A stretch of 64,000 bases of DNA from the NCBI RefSeq assembly GCF_006715175.1, contig NZ_VFMQ01000001.1, positions 3,100,001 to 3,164,000 of the forward strand, written 5' to 3'. The first letter of the stretch is position 1, and the number at the start of each line of letters is the position of its first letter. The position numbers and the translations under genes are program-made. This stretch comes from Curtobacterium citreum (GTDB lineage Bacteria; Actinomycetota; Actinomycetes; Actinomycetales; Microbacteriaceae). Below, one piece after another: positions 1 to 7,204 of this stretch. The notes under the pieces were generated by a model. It was not told where the DNA came from. It did no database searches and saw only the letters and a program-made list of their open reading frames with translations.

Positions 1-756
1 CTGGCGCGCGAGCGCGGCTGGACGGTGCAGCTCGACCAGACCGGCAACGACCCGGACCGCGAGCGCGAACTGGTCTCGCGGGCCCGCGCGCACCTGGTGG
101 ACGGGCTCGTGCTCAACCCGGTGTCGCTCAGCGCGAGCGTGCTCGCCGAGACCGAGGGGCTGCCGCCGACCGTGGTGATCGGCGAGGTCGAGCCGGAGCA
201 CGTCGACCAGGTGCACGTCGACAGTCGTCTCGCCGCGCTCGAGGTCACGACCCACCTGCTCGACCGCGGGCACCGTCGGATCGCCGTCGTCGGGGCAGCG
301 CGCCCGACGGACGCCACCGCCACGAGCGAGCTCCGTGACCAGGGCCACGCGGACGCGCTCGGCAGCGCCGGCCTCGTGGTCGACCCCGCGCTGCGCGTGC
401 CGCTGCCGGCGTGGACGACGAGTGCGGCGGCGACGGCGTTCGCCGCGTGGCTGGACACGAACCCGCTGCCGGACGCGGTGTTCGCCTACACGGACTCCAT
501 CGCCTTCGGCGTGCTGCACGTGCTCGCGGCGCGGGGCGTCCGGGTCCCGGAGCAGGTGAGCGTCGTCGGGTTCGACGACGTCGACGCGGCGGCCTACGCG
601 ATCCCCGCGCTGACCACCGTGTCGTTCGACCGTCGGGCCTTCGCGACCGCTGCGCTCGATCTCCTCACCCGGCGGATCGCGGACCCTTCGGCAGCACCGG
701 AGACGGTCGTGGTGCCGCACCGGATCGTCGAGCGCGCGAGCGTCCGGGCGCGCTGA
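1..756 (+). CDS. LacI-family transcriptional regulator, C-terminal part (5' truncated by window edge)
   Basis: The reading frame is open from the first base, so the N-terminal helix-turn-helix lies outside the window. What remains is the periplasmic-binding-protein-like effector domain of a LacI/GalR repressor: the segment VVGFDDVDAAAYAIPALTTV near residues 190-210 is the classic family signature, preceded by a DAVFAYTDSIAFGVL segment that matches the family's effector-pocket strand. Such proteins bind sugar-type ligands and release operator DNA. The target genes must lie upstream or elsewhere, because the next gene is an unrelated VOC protein. The ligand cannot be told from this sequence. 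Confidence 0.9.
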   Translation: MARERGWTVQLDQTGNDPDRERELVSRARAHLVDGLVLNPVSLSASVLAETEGLPPTVVIGEVEPEHVDQVHVDSRLAALEVTTHLLDRGHRRIAVVGAARPTDATATSELRDQGHADALGSAGLVVDPALRVPLPAWTTSAAATAFAAWLDTNPLPDAVFAYTDSIAFGVLHVLAARGVRVPEQVSVVGFDDVDAAAYAIPALTTVSFDRRAFATAALDLLTRRIADPSAAPETVVVPHRIVERASVRAR

Positions 757-792
757 CCGGGCGCGCTGGACGAGTGGTGCGACGGCCGGGGG

Positions 793-798
793 TACCGT
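793..798 (+). promoter_or_regulatory. -10 box (TACCGT) for a probably leaderless VOC gene
   Basis: TACCGT ends 7 bases before the ATG at 806 and no Shine-Dalgarno sequence separates them. With transcription starting 6-8 bases after a -10 box, the message would begin at the start codon. The same geometry recurs at several genes in this window. Confidence 0.4.
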
Positions 799-805
799 CC
801 GCGCC

Positions 806-1195
806 ATGAGCGCCGACGACCCCGCGATGCCCGTCCTGACCGCGACCGTGCTGCAGTCCCCGGAGCCGGTCGCCCTCGCCCGCTTCTACGGCGCGCTGAC
901 CGGGTGGACCGTGCACGAGGACGGACCGACGTGGCTCCGGGTCCGCCCGGCCGACGGCGGTCCCGGTCTGTCGGTGCAGTACGACGACGCCTACGTCCCG
1001 CCGGTGTGGCCGCCCGAGTCCGGACGCCAGGGCATGCAGCTGCACCTCGACTTCCAGGTGGAGGACCTGCCCGCGGCGACCGCCCGCGCCCTCGAGCTCG
1101 GGGCGACCGAGCACGCGTTCCAGCCCCAGGACGACGTCCGGGTGCTCCTCGACCCGGACGGCCACCCGTTCTGCCTGTTCCTGCCGGGCGCCTGA
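806..1195 (+). CDS. VOC (glyoxalase/bleomycin-resistance fold) family protein
   Basis: A 129-residue protein with the pattern of a single vicinal-oxygen-chelate domain pair: an N-terminal LARFYGALTGWTV segment (residues about 20-33), a central metal-site strand MQLHLDFQVEDL, and the closing strand VLLDPDGHPFCLF, which is the usual C-terminal signature. Most relatives of this size are uncharacterised dioxygenase- or glyoxalase-like proteins. The central histidine (MQLHLDF) and a late acidic position could bind a metal. Start at ATG 806 is supported by a -10 box immediately upstream (probable leaderless mRNA). Substrate unknown. Confidence 0.85.
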   Translation: MSADDPAMPVLTATVLQSPEPVALARFYGALTGWTVHEDGPTWLRVRPADGGPGLSVQYDDAYVPPVWPPESGRQGMQLHLDFQVEDLPAATARALELGATEHAFQPQDDVRVLLDPDGHPFCLFLPGA

Positions 1196-1229
1196 CCCGC
1201 CGAGCCGGACCGGGCCGACGCGCCGGGCG

Positions 1230-1345
1230 CGCCACGTGCCTCCTGGCCGGATCGCGCCGCGACGGCGAACCGCAGCGAGTCTCGGCTCCGCGGACGAGAC
1301 TCGGCCCGCCGATGCACGGATCTGTCCGTCAGGCCGAGTCTCGGG
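1230..1345. repeat. Solo arm of the GGGAGGC palindrome family plus a CGAGTCTCGG repeat cluster
   Basis: Positions 1230-1250 resemble one arm of the palindromes listed at 58021-58064. Three core copies of CGAG(T/A)CTCGG follow at 1276-1285, 1295-1304 and 1334-1345 in alternating orientation, so 1276-1284 can pair with 1295-1303 (9 bp, 10-base loop). The last copy enters the 3' end of the convergent lipase gene. Similar clusters occur at 5483-5536 and 43773-43845. Confidence 0.75.
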
Positions 1346-2108
1346 CCTGCCCCGGACCCGGCCCCGGCCCCGCGGCGGCGGCCAGCACCGCCTCGCGCGT
1401 CTGCCGCGCGGCCAGGATCCGGAAGTGCCCGCCCACCGGGACGCGCACGTTCGTCGCACCCGCGAGCTCGCTCCCGGCCGGGATGAGCGTGTCGAAGACC
1501 CCCCAGACCGACGTGATCCGCGCGTTCACCGCGAGGTCCCGCCCGAGCGCCGCGAGCACCGGGTCCGCGGCACGGAACACCCGCAGGTGCCGCACCGGCG
1601 CGAGCCGCGCGTAGGCCGACCCGGCGAACGGCGTCGACACGGCGACCATCCGGTCGATGCGGTCCCCCTCGGGCAGGGTCATCGCGTACTTCCCGATCAG
1701 CCCGCCCTTGCTGTGCGCCACGACGAGGACGTCGCGCAGGCCCTCCGCCTCGAGGTACGCGAGCACCTCGCGCGCGGACTCCGGCACCGGCCGGATGTTG
1801 TGCCGCAGCACGGGCAGCACGTGGACGGGGTGCCCGGCGTCGTGCAGCGCGTCCATCAGGGGACGCATGAAGTGCCAGGTCTCGTAGACGCCCGGCACGA
1901 CGACGACCGGCTGGCCCTCGCCGGTCCGGTAGTCCTCGGCGGTCGTCGGGCCGGCACTCCGCAGCTGCCACCGCGCCGCGTACCACCAGTCGAGGACGGC
2001 CCACCACGCGCGCCGCAGCACCGGCACGCGGTCCACCGGCAGACGGCCTGGAGGCACGGCTCGCGTCGGTCCCGCCGCCGCGGCCGAGCGGGCGGTCGGG
2101 TCCGTCAC
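1329..2108 (-). CDS. Alpha/beta hydrolase, lipase/esterase-like
   Basis: A 259-residue alpha/beta hydrolase. The oxyanion strand VVVVPGVYETWHFMRPLMDAL is followed by the nucleophile elbow VVAHSKGGLIGKY (an A-H-S-K-G-G version of G-x-S-x-G, seen in PGAP1-like and bacterial triacylglycerol lipases), then VAVSTPFAGSAYARL and a late GGHFRIL with the likely catalytic histidine. The GTG start at 2108 overlaps the TGA of the upstream hydrolase gene by four bases (GTGA), so the two are translationally coupled. The upstream extension of the frame is arginine/proline-rich and is not coding. Substrate unknown; the final codons lie inside a CGAGTCTCGG repeat. Confidence 0.82.
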   Translation of the reverse strand: MTDPTARSAAAAGPTRAVPPGRLPVDRVPVLRRAWWAVLDWWYAARWQLRSAGPTTAEDYRTGEGQPVVVVPGVYETWHFMRPLMDALHDAGHPVHVLPVLRHNIRPVPESAREVLAYLEAEGLRDVLVVAHSKGGLIGKYAMTLPEGDRIDRMVAVSTPFAGSAYARLAPVRHLRVFRAADPVLAALGRDLAVNARITSVWGVFDTLIPAGSELAGATNVRVPVGGHFRILAARQTREAVLAAAAGPGPGPGQARDSA

Positions 2109-2878
2109 CGTGCGTCCTCCAGGGTCTGCACGCGGCGGAACTCCTCGACGAGTCGTCCGAACGCCTCCGGGTGCCGCTCCTGCACGTGGTGCCCGCCGGG
2201 CAGCTCGACGAGCGCCCCGCGCGGGGCCGCCTGCGCGAGGGACTCCGACCACTCCCGCCGCGCGATCGGGTCGCGGTCGCCGCGCACGACGAGCACGGGT
2301 TGGGTGAGCCGGGGCAGCACGTCCTCGAGCCGGTGCCGGAGCATCGGGCCGAGTTCGCGGACGTACTGCCGGATGCTCCGCAGGTAGTCGGTCGTGACGA
2401 CGGCGTTCATGCGCGGGGTCTCGACGACGGTGTCCCGCGTCAGGTCGAGCGCCTGCCGGAGCAGGGTGCGCCGGGACCGGTCGCACACGGGGCCGACCAG
2501 GACGACGGCCCGGACGACGTCGGGGTGGCGGAGCGCGGCCTCCGCGACGACCTGCGTCCCCATCGACTGCCCGATCGCGACGACGGTCTCCGCGCCGCCG
2601 TCCCGGACCGCCGCGACCACGAGGTCCGCGAGCTCCTCGACCTGCAGCCGGCGTCCGGCCGGCGGGAGGCCGCCGAACCCCGGCAGGTCGACGGCGACCG
2701 TGCGGTGGGTCCGAGCGAGGACCCGCTGCGTGTGGGCGAAGGACCGGTGCGACATCCCGATGCCGTGGACCAGGACGACGGTCGGGGCCAGGGAGTCGTG
2801 CAGACGGCCGGCCGGCGCCAGGGTCCGGAGGCGCACGCGGAGGTCCCCGACCTGGAACGACCCGACCCGTGCGCGCAC
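2105..2878 (-). CDS. Alpha/beta-fold hydrolase
   Basis: A 257-residue classical alpha/beta hydrolase. VVLVHGIGMSHRSF (oxyanion-hole strand), VDLPGFGGLPP, the nucleophile elbow VAIGQSMGTQVV (G-x-S-x-G with Ser), VRGDRDPIARREW (acid) and LPGGHHVQERHPEAF (catalytic His) appear in canonical order, as in MhpC/DhlA-type enzymes. It is the first gene of a two-gene minus-strand operon with the lipase at 1329-2108. It faces the small membrane protein at 2962 across an 83-base divergent spacer. The substrate cannot be assigned. Confidence 0.88.
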   Translation of the reverse strand: MRARVGSFQVGDLRVRLRTLAPAGRLHDSLAPTVVLVHGIGMSHRSFAHTQRVLARTHRTVAVDLPGFGGLPPAGRRLQVEELADLVVAAVRDGGAETVVAIGQSMGTQVVAEAALRHPDVVRAVVLVGPVCDRSRRTLLRQALDLTRDTVVETPRMNAVVTTDYLRSIRQYVRELGPMLRHRLEDVLPRLTQPVLVVRGDRDPIARREWSESLAQAAPRGALVELPGGHHVQERHPEAFGRLVEEFRRVQTLEDAR

Positions 2879-2961
2879 GACCCGAACCTACCCGCGGGTT
2901 CGCAGCGCCGGGTCAGGGTCGTCATCGGTTCCTCTTGGCCGAGCAGAGTGCACTGGCGCGC

Positions 2962-3411
2962 ATGAGCGACCACTCCCCGAACACCGCACCGAGCCACGCG
3001 CCCGTCCCGCCGCACGGCTGGGGCGCGGCGCCCGCCGCCGGTCCGACCACCACGCTCGACGGGCCGCCCGCCGCAACCGGCCAGCCCTCATGGGCCGCGG
3101 CCCCGATCGGTCCCGCTGCCTGGACCGGACAGCCGTCGGGGACCGCGGGGCGCACGCGTCCGAAGCCGCCGTGGTTCTGGCCCGTGGTGGCCGTGGCGGT
3201 CGGGCTCGGAGCCCTGCTCGCGGGCGGTGGCGTCGGCTACGCCGTCGGCCATGCCATCGGCGCGTCGCACTCGAGCTCCGTGACCGTCCCGGGTGGCGGG
3301 CGCGGCGGGTTCCCCGGGCAGGACGGGCAGAGCGGGCAGGGCGGGCAGAGCGGTCAGGGCGGACAGCTGCCCGGTGGCGTGCAGGGCGGCGGGAGCGGCA
3401 CGGGGAGTTGA
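2962..3411 (+). CDS. Small proline/glycine-rich single-pass membrane protein
   Basis: A 149-residue protein of low complexity. A Pro/Ala/Thr-rich N-terminal segment (about residues 1-65) precedes one strong transmembrane helix (WFWPVVAVAVGLGALLAGG, about residues 73-91). The outer tail is Gly/Gln-rich with GQ(D/S)GQSGQGGQ-type repeats. The organisation (cytoplasmic proline-rich arm, one helix, flexible exposed tail) is common in actinobacterial DUF-type envelope proteins. ATG 2962 is chosen because it gives the compact hydrophilic N-terminus; frame positions upstream of it are in the divergent spacer. Function unknown. Confidence 0.65.
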   Translation: MSDHSPNTAPSHAPVPPHGWGAAPAAGPTTTLDGPPAATGQPSWAAAPIGPAAWTGQPSGTAGRTRPKPPWFWPVVAVAVGLGALLAGGGVGYAVGHAIGASHSSSVTVPGGGRGGFPGQDGQSGQGGQSGQGGQLPGGVQGGGSGTGS

Positions 3412-3414
3412 CCC

Positions 3415-3443
3415 TCGACGCAGGACGCCCAGGCCCCTAGGCT
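3415..3443 (+). promoter_or_regulatory. Promoter of the RibD-like gene (-35 TCGACG, -10 TAGGCT)
   Basis: TCGACG at 3415-3420 and TAGGCT at 3438-3443 are 17 bases apart. The -10 ends 7 bases before ATG 3451, which predicts a leaderless transcript. Confidence 0.45.
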
Positions 3444-3450
3444 CCGGGGC

Positions 3451-3999
3451 ATGCGCAAGGTCACCTCGGGGCTCTTCACGTCGGTCGACGGTGTCGTGCA
3501 GGACCCGTACACGTTCCAGTACGACTCCTTCGACGCGGAGCTCGGCACGGCGATGACGGCGTGGATGGACCGCACCGACACGGTCCTGCTCGGCAAGCAG
3601 AGCTACCTCGAGTGGTCCGAGTGGTGGCCGTCGCACGCCGACGACCCGTTCGGCCGCTGGATCAACCCGATCGAGAAGCACGTCGCCTCGACCACGCTCG
3701 ACCCGGACCTGACGTGGGAGAACGCGCACCTGATCCAGGGTGACGTCGACGCGTTCGTGCGCGAGCTCAAGGCCGGCGACGGCGGCGACGTCGCGGTGAC
3801 GGGGAGCGTCACGCTCGTGCGGCACCTGCTGTTCGCGGGGCTGCTCGACGAACTGCAGCTCATGACGCACCCGGCGATCGCGGGCGCCGGCCGGAAGCTG
3901 TTCGAGCCGACCGATCCGCCCACGCGGCTGCGCCTGGTGCAGAGCGTCGTGACGAGCAAGGGCAACGTGCTGAGCACGTACGCGCCGTTCGAGGCCTGA
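3451..3999 (+). CDS. Dihydrofolate-reductase-fold protein (RibD C-terminal domain family)
   Basis: A 182-residue single-domain protein of the RibD_C/YyaP-YwjB group. It opens with MRKVTSGLFTSVDGVVQDP, has the family's LLGKQSYLEWSEWWP segment (residues about 46-60), a glycine-containing VTGSVTLVRHLL nucleotide-binding helix near residue 115, and DELQLMTHPAIAGAGRKLF near residue 130. Family members are presumed NADPH-dependent reductases; physiological substrates are generally unknown. It stands alone with its own promoter. The stop codon is embedded in the first copy of a 16-bp tandem repeat. Confidence 0.88.
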   Translation: MRKVTSGLFTSVDGVVQDPYTFQYDSFDAELGTAMTAWMDRTDTVLLGKQSYLEWSEWWPSHADDPFGRWINPIEKHVASTTLDPDLTWENAHLIQGDVDAFVRELKAGDGGDVAVTGSVTLVRHLLFAGLLDELQLMTHPAIAGAGRKLFEPTDPPTRLRLVQSVVTSKGNVLSTYAPFEA

Positions 4000-4041
4000 C
4001 GCAGGCCGCGCCTGACGCAGGCCGCGCCTGACGCAGGCCGC
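3994..4041 (+). repeat. Three perfect tandem copies of a 16-bp unit
   Basis: The unit GCCTGACGCAGGCCGC is repeated at 3994-4009, 4010-4025 and 4026-4041. Each unit contains the inverted repeat GCCTG-ACG-CAGGC and the first copy contains the stop codon of the upstream gene. It may act as a terminator or be a slippage product. Confidence 0.9.
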
Positions 4042-4116
4042 AGGGCCGCAAGGCCGGCGGGACCGCTCCATCGGCACGGTGACGGGCGGGTGGACGGACA
4101 CGGCTCCCGATCGGCG

Positions 4117-4122
4117 TACCCT
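4117..4122 (+). promoter_or_regulatory. -10 box (TACCCT) upstream of ndh
   Basis: TACCCT would place the transcript start at about 4129-4130, giving a leader of about 31 bases with a GGAG ribosome site at 4151-4154 before ATG 4161. Confidence 0.35.
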
Positions 4123-4160
4123 TCTGGGTGGCCGTCGACCGCACCACCCTGGAGATCAGC

Positions 4161-5459
4161 ATGTCCGAGGACACCCGCCCGCACGTCGTCATCGTCGGCG
4201 GAGGCTTCGCCGGCATCGCGGCGATGCGTGAACTCGCGGACGCACCGGTCCGGGTGACCCTGGTCGACCGCCACGTCTACAACATGTTCCAGCCGCTCAT
4301 GTACCAGGTGGCGACGGGCGGCCTCAACGCCGGCGACGTGACGTACTTCCTGCGGAGCCTGCGCGCGAAGCAGTCGAACGCCGACTTCCGCCACGGGCTG
4401 CTCACCGGCATCGACGCCGAGCACCGCGTCGCCGAGATGTCCGACGGCGAGCACCTGCACTACGACTGGCTCATCCTGGCGAACGGCGTCAACACGAGCT
4501 ACTTCGGCACCCCCGGCGCGTACGAGTACGCGTACTCGATGTACTCCCGCTCGCAGGCGCTGCGGATCCGCGACGAGCTGTTCACCCGGCTCGAGGAGGC
4601 CGCGGCGAACCAGGGCCCCGACGAGATCCGCGTGGTCATCGTCGGCGGCGGTGCGACGGGCGTCGAGATGGCCGGTGCCCTCGCGGAGCTCCGCGACCAG
4701 GCCCTCGAGGGCGCGTACCCCGAGCTCGACGAGGGCGCGATCACGATCACGCTCGTGCACCGCAGCGGCGAACTCCTCAAGCCGTTCGCCCCGCGCCTGC
4801 GCCGGTACGCGGCCAAGGTCCTGCGGAAGCGCGGCGTCGTGCTGCGGCTGAACACCGGGGTCGCCGAGGTCAAGCCCGACGGCGTCGTCACGGCCGACGG
4901 CGAGTTCATCCCCGCGTCCCAGGTGATCTGGGCGACCGGGGTCGCGGCCCACAAGGAGGTATCGGGCTGGGGTCTGCCGCAGACCCACGGCGGGCGGATC
5001 CAGGTGAACGACGACCTCAGCGTGAAGGGCGTCGAGCGGATCTTCTCCGCCGGCGACATCGCCGCCCAGGACGACGCCCTCGCCCAGCTCGCCCAGCCGG
5101 CGCTGCAGGGTGGCCGGCACGTCGCCCGGCAGGTCGTCCGCCTGCTCGAGGGCAAGCAGACCGAGCACTTCAAGTACTTCGACAAGGGCACCATGGCGAC
5201 GATCGGCACGAACGCCGCGGTCGCCCAGCTCCGCGGTGGCATCACGATGGTCGGCCCCGTCGCGTGGGCCGCCTGGGTGGCCGTGCACATCGCATCGCTG
5301 CTCGGCAACGGCAACCGGCTGTCGACCCTGTCGCACTTCTTCGTCCGCTACCTGTGGTTCATGCGGAAGCGGTCCATCCCGATCGTCGGCGACGTCCGTC
5401 CGGTGCGCCCGAACGGGGACCGCGAGCCCGAGCCCTGGCAGATGCAGAAGGCCGAGTAG
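4161..5459 (+). CDS. ndh: Type II NADH:quinone oxidoreductase (NDH-2), FAD/NAD-dependent
   Basis: A 432-residue monotopic flavoprotein that passes electrons from NADH to menaquinone without pumping protons. The FAD dinucleotide fold HVVIVGGGFAGIAAM is at the extreme N-terminus, the NADH-binding fold VVIVGGGATGVEMAGAL is near residue 160, and the flavin-closing motif IFSAGDIAAQDD is near residue 295. PALQGGRHVARQVV and a hydrophobic amphipathic region GPVAWAAWVAVHIASLL (about residues 366-382) match the quinone/membrane end. ATG 4161 is chosen because GGAG sits 6 bases upstream; an in-frame GTG at 4128 would add 11 residues. It is monocistronic and followed by a repeat cluster. Confidence 0.93.
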   Translation: MSEDTRPHVVIVGGGFAGIAAMRELADAPVRVTLVDRHVYNMFQPLMYQVATGGLNAGDVTYFLRSLRAKQSNADFRHGLLTGIDAEHRVAEMSDGEHLHYDWLILANGVNTSYFGTPGAYEYAYSMYSRSQALRIRDELFTRLEEAAANQGPDEIRVVIVGGGATGVEMAGALAELRDQALEGAYPELDEGAITITLVHRSGELLKPFAPRLRRYAAKVLRKRGVVLRLNTGVAEVKPDGVVTADGEFIPASQVIWATGVAAHKEVSGWGLPQTHGGRIQVNDDLSVKGVERIFSAGDIAAQDDALAQLAQPALQGGRHVARQVVRLLEGKQTEHFKYFDKGTMATIGTNAAVAQLRGGITMVGPVAWAAWVAVHIASLLGNGNRLSTLSHFFVRYLWFMRKRSIPIVGDVRPVRPNGDREPEPWQMQKAE

Positions 5460-5482
5460 CCTCGACCCGTCGCGGGCGCCCG

Positions 5483-5536
5483 CCCGAGTCTCGGGCGCGC
5501 GGGTACGAGACTCGTCGCTGGGCCCGAGACTCGGCG
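5483..5536. repeat. CGAGTCTCGG repeat cluster
   Basis: Three related cores lie between ndh and the convergent SDR pseudogene: CCCGAGTCTCGGGC at 5483-5496, ACGAGACTCGTC at 5505-5516 and CCCGAGACTCGGCG at 5523-5536. The first and third are mutual inverted repeats able to form a long hairpin, plausible as a bidirectional terminator. Confidence 0.8.
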
Positions 5537-5567
5537 CCCGCACCCGGGCGCCGGGCCCGCGAGCGGG

Positions 5568-6470
5568 TCAGCGCGCGACGTGCGCGTACGCCCCGGCGGC
5601 GATGTCCTCGAGCAGGGTCGGCCCGGTCGGGGTCCAGCCGAAGCGCTCCCGCGTGGCATCGGCCGTCGCGGACATCTCGAGCGCGAAGAACCGCCCGATG
5701 AACCCGAAGTGCTCCTCGGCGTCCGCGGGGTCGATGCTCGTCACCGGCAACCCGAGGGCGTCGCCGATCGCCTGCGCGATGTCCCGGGTCGGGACACCCG
5801 TCTCGGCGACAGCGTGCAACCGCGTGCCCGCCGGGGCGTCCTCGAGCCCGAGGCGCACGAGCCGCGCGGCGTCGTCCACGTGCACGGCGGCCCACCGGTT
5901 CGTGCCCTCCCCCAGGTAGCCGGACACCCCGGTCCGGACGGCTGCGGCGACGATCGCGGCGATGAACCCGTGATAGCCGACGCCGTGCGTGGTCGGGCTG
6001 AAGCGCGCACTGACGGACCGGACACCATCCGCCGTGAAGTCGAACGCGCGGTTCTCGCTGCCGCCGCGCATGCTGTCCGGGCCGACGAACGGCGAGGGGT
6101 CCTGCTCGGTGGCCGGTCAGCCCGAGGCCAGGCCGGCCACTCCCGAGGCGACCACGAGCGGACGGTCGGAACCGGCCAGGGCGCTCCCGAGCGTCTCGAC
6201 CGCGGCACGCTCGCTCGCGTTCGTGGCCGCCGGGTTGCCCCAGTCGTGCTTGTTCGCGAGGTGCAGGACGCCATCGGCGCCCTCGGCCCCCCGGCGCAGG
6301 GCGTCGAGGTCGTCCAGGTCGCCGCGCAGGACGGCGGCACCGCGGGACTCGAGTGCGGCGGCGGACGCATCGGACCGGGCGAGCCCGGTGACGGTGTGCC
6401 CGGTGGCGAGGAGCTCGTCGACGGTGTGGGAGCCGATCCAGCCGGAGGCCCCGGTGACGAACACGTGCAT
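5568..6470 (-). pseudogene. NAD-dependent epimerase/SDR-family oxidoreductase interrupted by an in-frame TGA
   Basis: The N-terminal half (ATG 6470 with GAAGGGA upstream) starts MHVFVTGASGWIGSHTVDEL, a Rossmann G-x-x-G-x-x-G, and ends at SGVAGLASG followed by TGA at 6119-6117. The same frame continues without a shift as PATEQDPSPFVGPDSMRGG and on through SVSARFSPTTHGVG, VHVDDAARLVRLGLE and a normal C-terminus at 5568. Extended atypical SDRs of this kind read G-R-P-x-T-E at this point, so a CGA to TGA change is the simplest explanation. The intact protein would have 300 residues. It is divergent from the TetR gene at 6565 and shares its two operators, so it was probably the regulated target. 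A sequencing error is possible. Confidence 0.85.
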
Positions 6471-6500
6471 GAGTGCTTCCCTTCGCAGGGTCCGTGGCGC

Positions 6501-6519
6501 GATGTCACGGACTGACATC
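6501..6519. promoter_or_regulatory. TetR-type operator 1
   Basis: GATGTCA-N5-TGACATC is a perfect 7-bp-arm inverted repeat (19 bp) in the divergent spacer between the SDR pseudogene and the TetR gene. Confidence 0.7.
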
Positions 6520-6531
6520 ACCGTAGCACTC

Positions 6532-6550
6532 GATGTCAGCCGCTGTCATC
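6532..6550. promoter_or_regulatory. TetR-type operator 2
   Basis: GATGTCA-N5-TGTCATC is a second 19-bp copy of operator 1 with one arm mismatch. Centres are 31 bp apart, about three helical turns, which places both sites on one DNA face. The site ends 2 bases before the TAGACT -10 box. Confidence 0.7.
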
Positions 6551-6552
6551 AG

Positions 6553-6558
6553 TAGACT
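6553..6558 (+). promoter_or_regulatory. -10 box (TAGACT) of the tetR gene, probably leaderless
   Basis: TAGACT ends 6 bases before ATG 6565 with no ribosome-binding site between. Operator 2 occupies the region just upstream, so the repressor would block its own promoter. Confidence 0.5.
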
Positions 6559-6564
6559 GCGTCC

Positions 6565-7137
6565 ATGGCTCGTTGGCAACCCGGCACCCGCGAACGCCTG
6601 CAGTCGACCGCCCTCCGGCTCTTCGCGGAGCAGGGCTTCGACGAGACGACCGTCGCGCAGATCGCCGCGGCCGCCGACGTCACCGAGCGCACCTTCTTCC
6701 GGCACTTCGCGGACAAGCCCGAGGTCCTGTTCGCCGGCCAGACCGACTTCACGGCGATGTTCACCACCCCGGTCGAGCAGGCCCCGGACGGCACACCCGC
6801 GTTCGACCTGGTCCGGCGGGCGCTCGACTCGGCCGCCGACTTCTTCCCCGAGCACCGCCGCTCGTGGTCCCGGTCACGCCAGGCCGTGATCGACGCCGTC
6901 CCCGCCCTCGAGGAGCGCGAACTCGGCAAGCTCGCGAACCTGAAGGTCCGTCTGGGCGACACCCTGCGGGCGCACGGGATCGACGAGCCCCTCGCCACGA
7001 TCGCCGCCGAGACGGCGGTCACCGTGTTCCACCTGGCGTTCACGCAGTGGATCGCCGAACCCGAGGAACGCGACTTCCGCACCCTGGTCGAGGAACGGCT
7101 CGCAGCGCTGACCGCGCTCGTGCACCCCGGTCACTGA
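6565..7137 (+). CDS. TetR/AcrR-family transcriptional regulator
   Basis: A 190-residue one-domain-plus-ligand-domain repressor. The helix-turn-helix is residues about 8-55 (TALRLFAEQGFDETTVAQIA, then VTERTFFRHFADKPEVLF), matching the TetR_N signature; the remainder is the helical ligand/dimer domain. Divergent orientation and two 19-bp inverted repeats in the 94-base spacer indicate autoregulation and repression of the neighbouring SDR gene, now interrupted by a stop codon. The start ATG is fixed by the leaderless -10 box. Confidence 0.92.
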   Translation: MARWQPGTRERLQSTALRLFAEQGFDETTVAQIAAAADVTERTFFRHFADKPEVLFAGQTDFTAMFTTPVEQAPDGTPAFDLVRRALDSAADFFPEHRRSWSRSRQAVIDAVPALEERELGKLANLKVRLGDTLRAHGIDEPLATIAAETAVTVFHLAFTQWIAEPEERDFRTLVEERLAALTALVHPGH

Positions 7138-7143
7138 GGGTCC

Positions 7144-7164
7144 TCTTACCTGCGTGGAGCACGC
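7144..7164 (+). promoter_or_regulatory. TCTTA element upstream of the acyltransferase
   Basis: TCTTA-N9-AGCACGC; the AG dinucleotide is exactly 47 bases before the GTG start at 7205. The same arrangement (TCTTA-N10-AGGNNGC, also 47 bases) precedes the two envelope glycosyltransferase genes at 19133 and 24099. Likely a shared activator site or promoter element. Confidence 0.5.
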
Positions 7165-7204
7165 TGGTCGTCACCCGGAAGACCGATCCTCGCAGGGAGG
7201 ACCC

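Noticed and set aside
4128..4160. GTG 4128 as a leaderless start for ndh
   Set aside because: ATG 4161 has a GGAG site at the right distance and directly precedes the FAD fold; the extension is not typical of the family, although it cannot be excluded.
3603..5543. A 646-residue minus-strand frame opposite ndh
   Set aside because: No motif; antisense shadow of the NADH dehydrogenase and RibD-like genes.
6117..6119. Selenocysteine recoding of the TGA in the SDR gene
   Set aside because: No suitable stem-loop is evident and Arg, not Cys, is expected at the position; a nonsense change or sequencing error is simpler.
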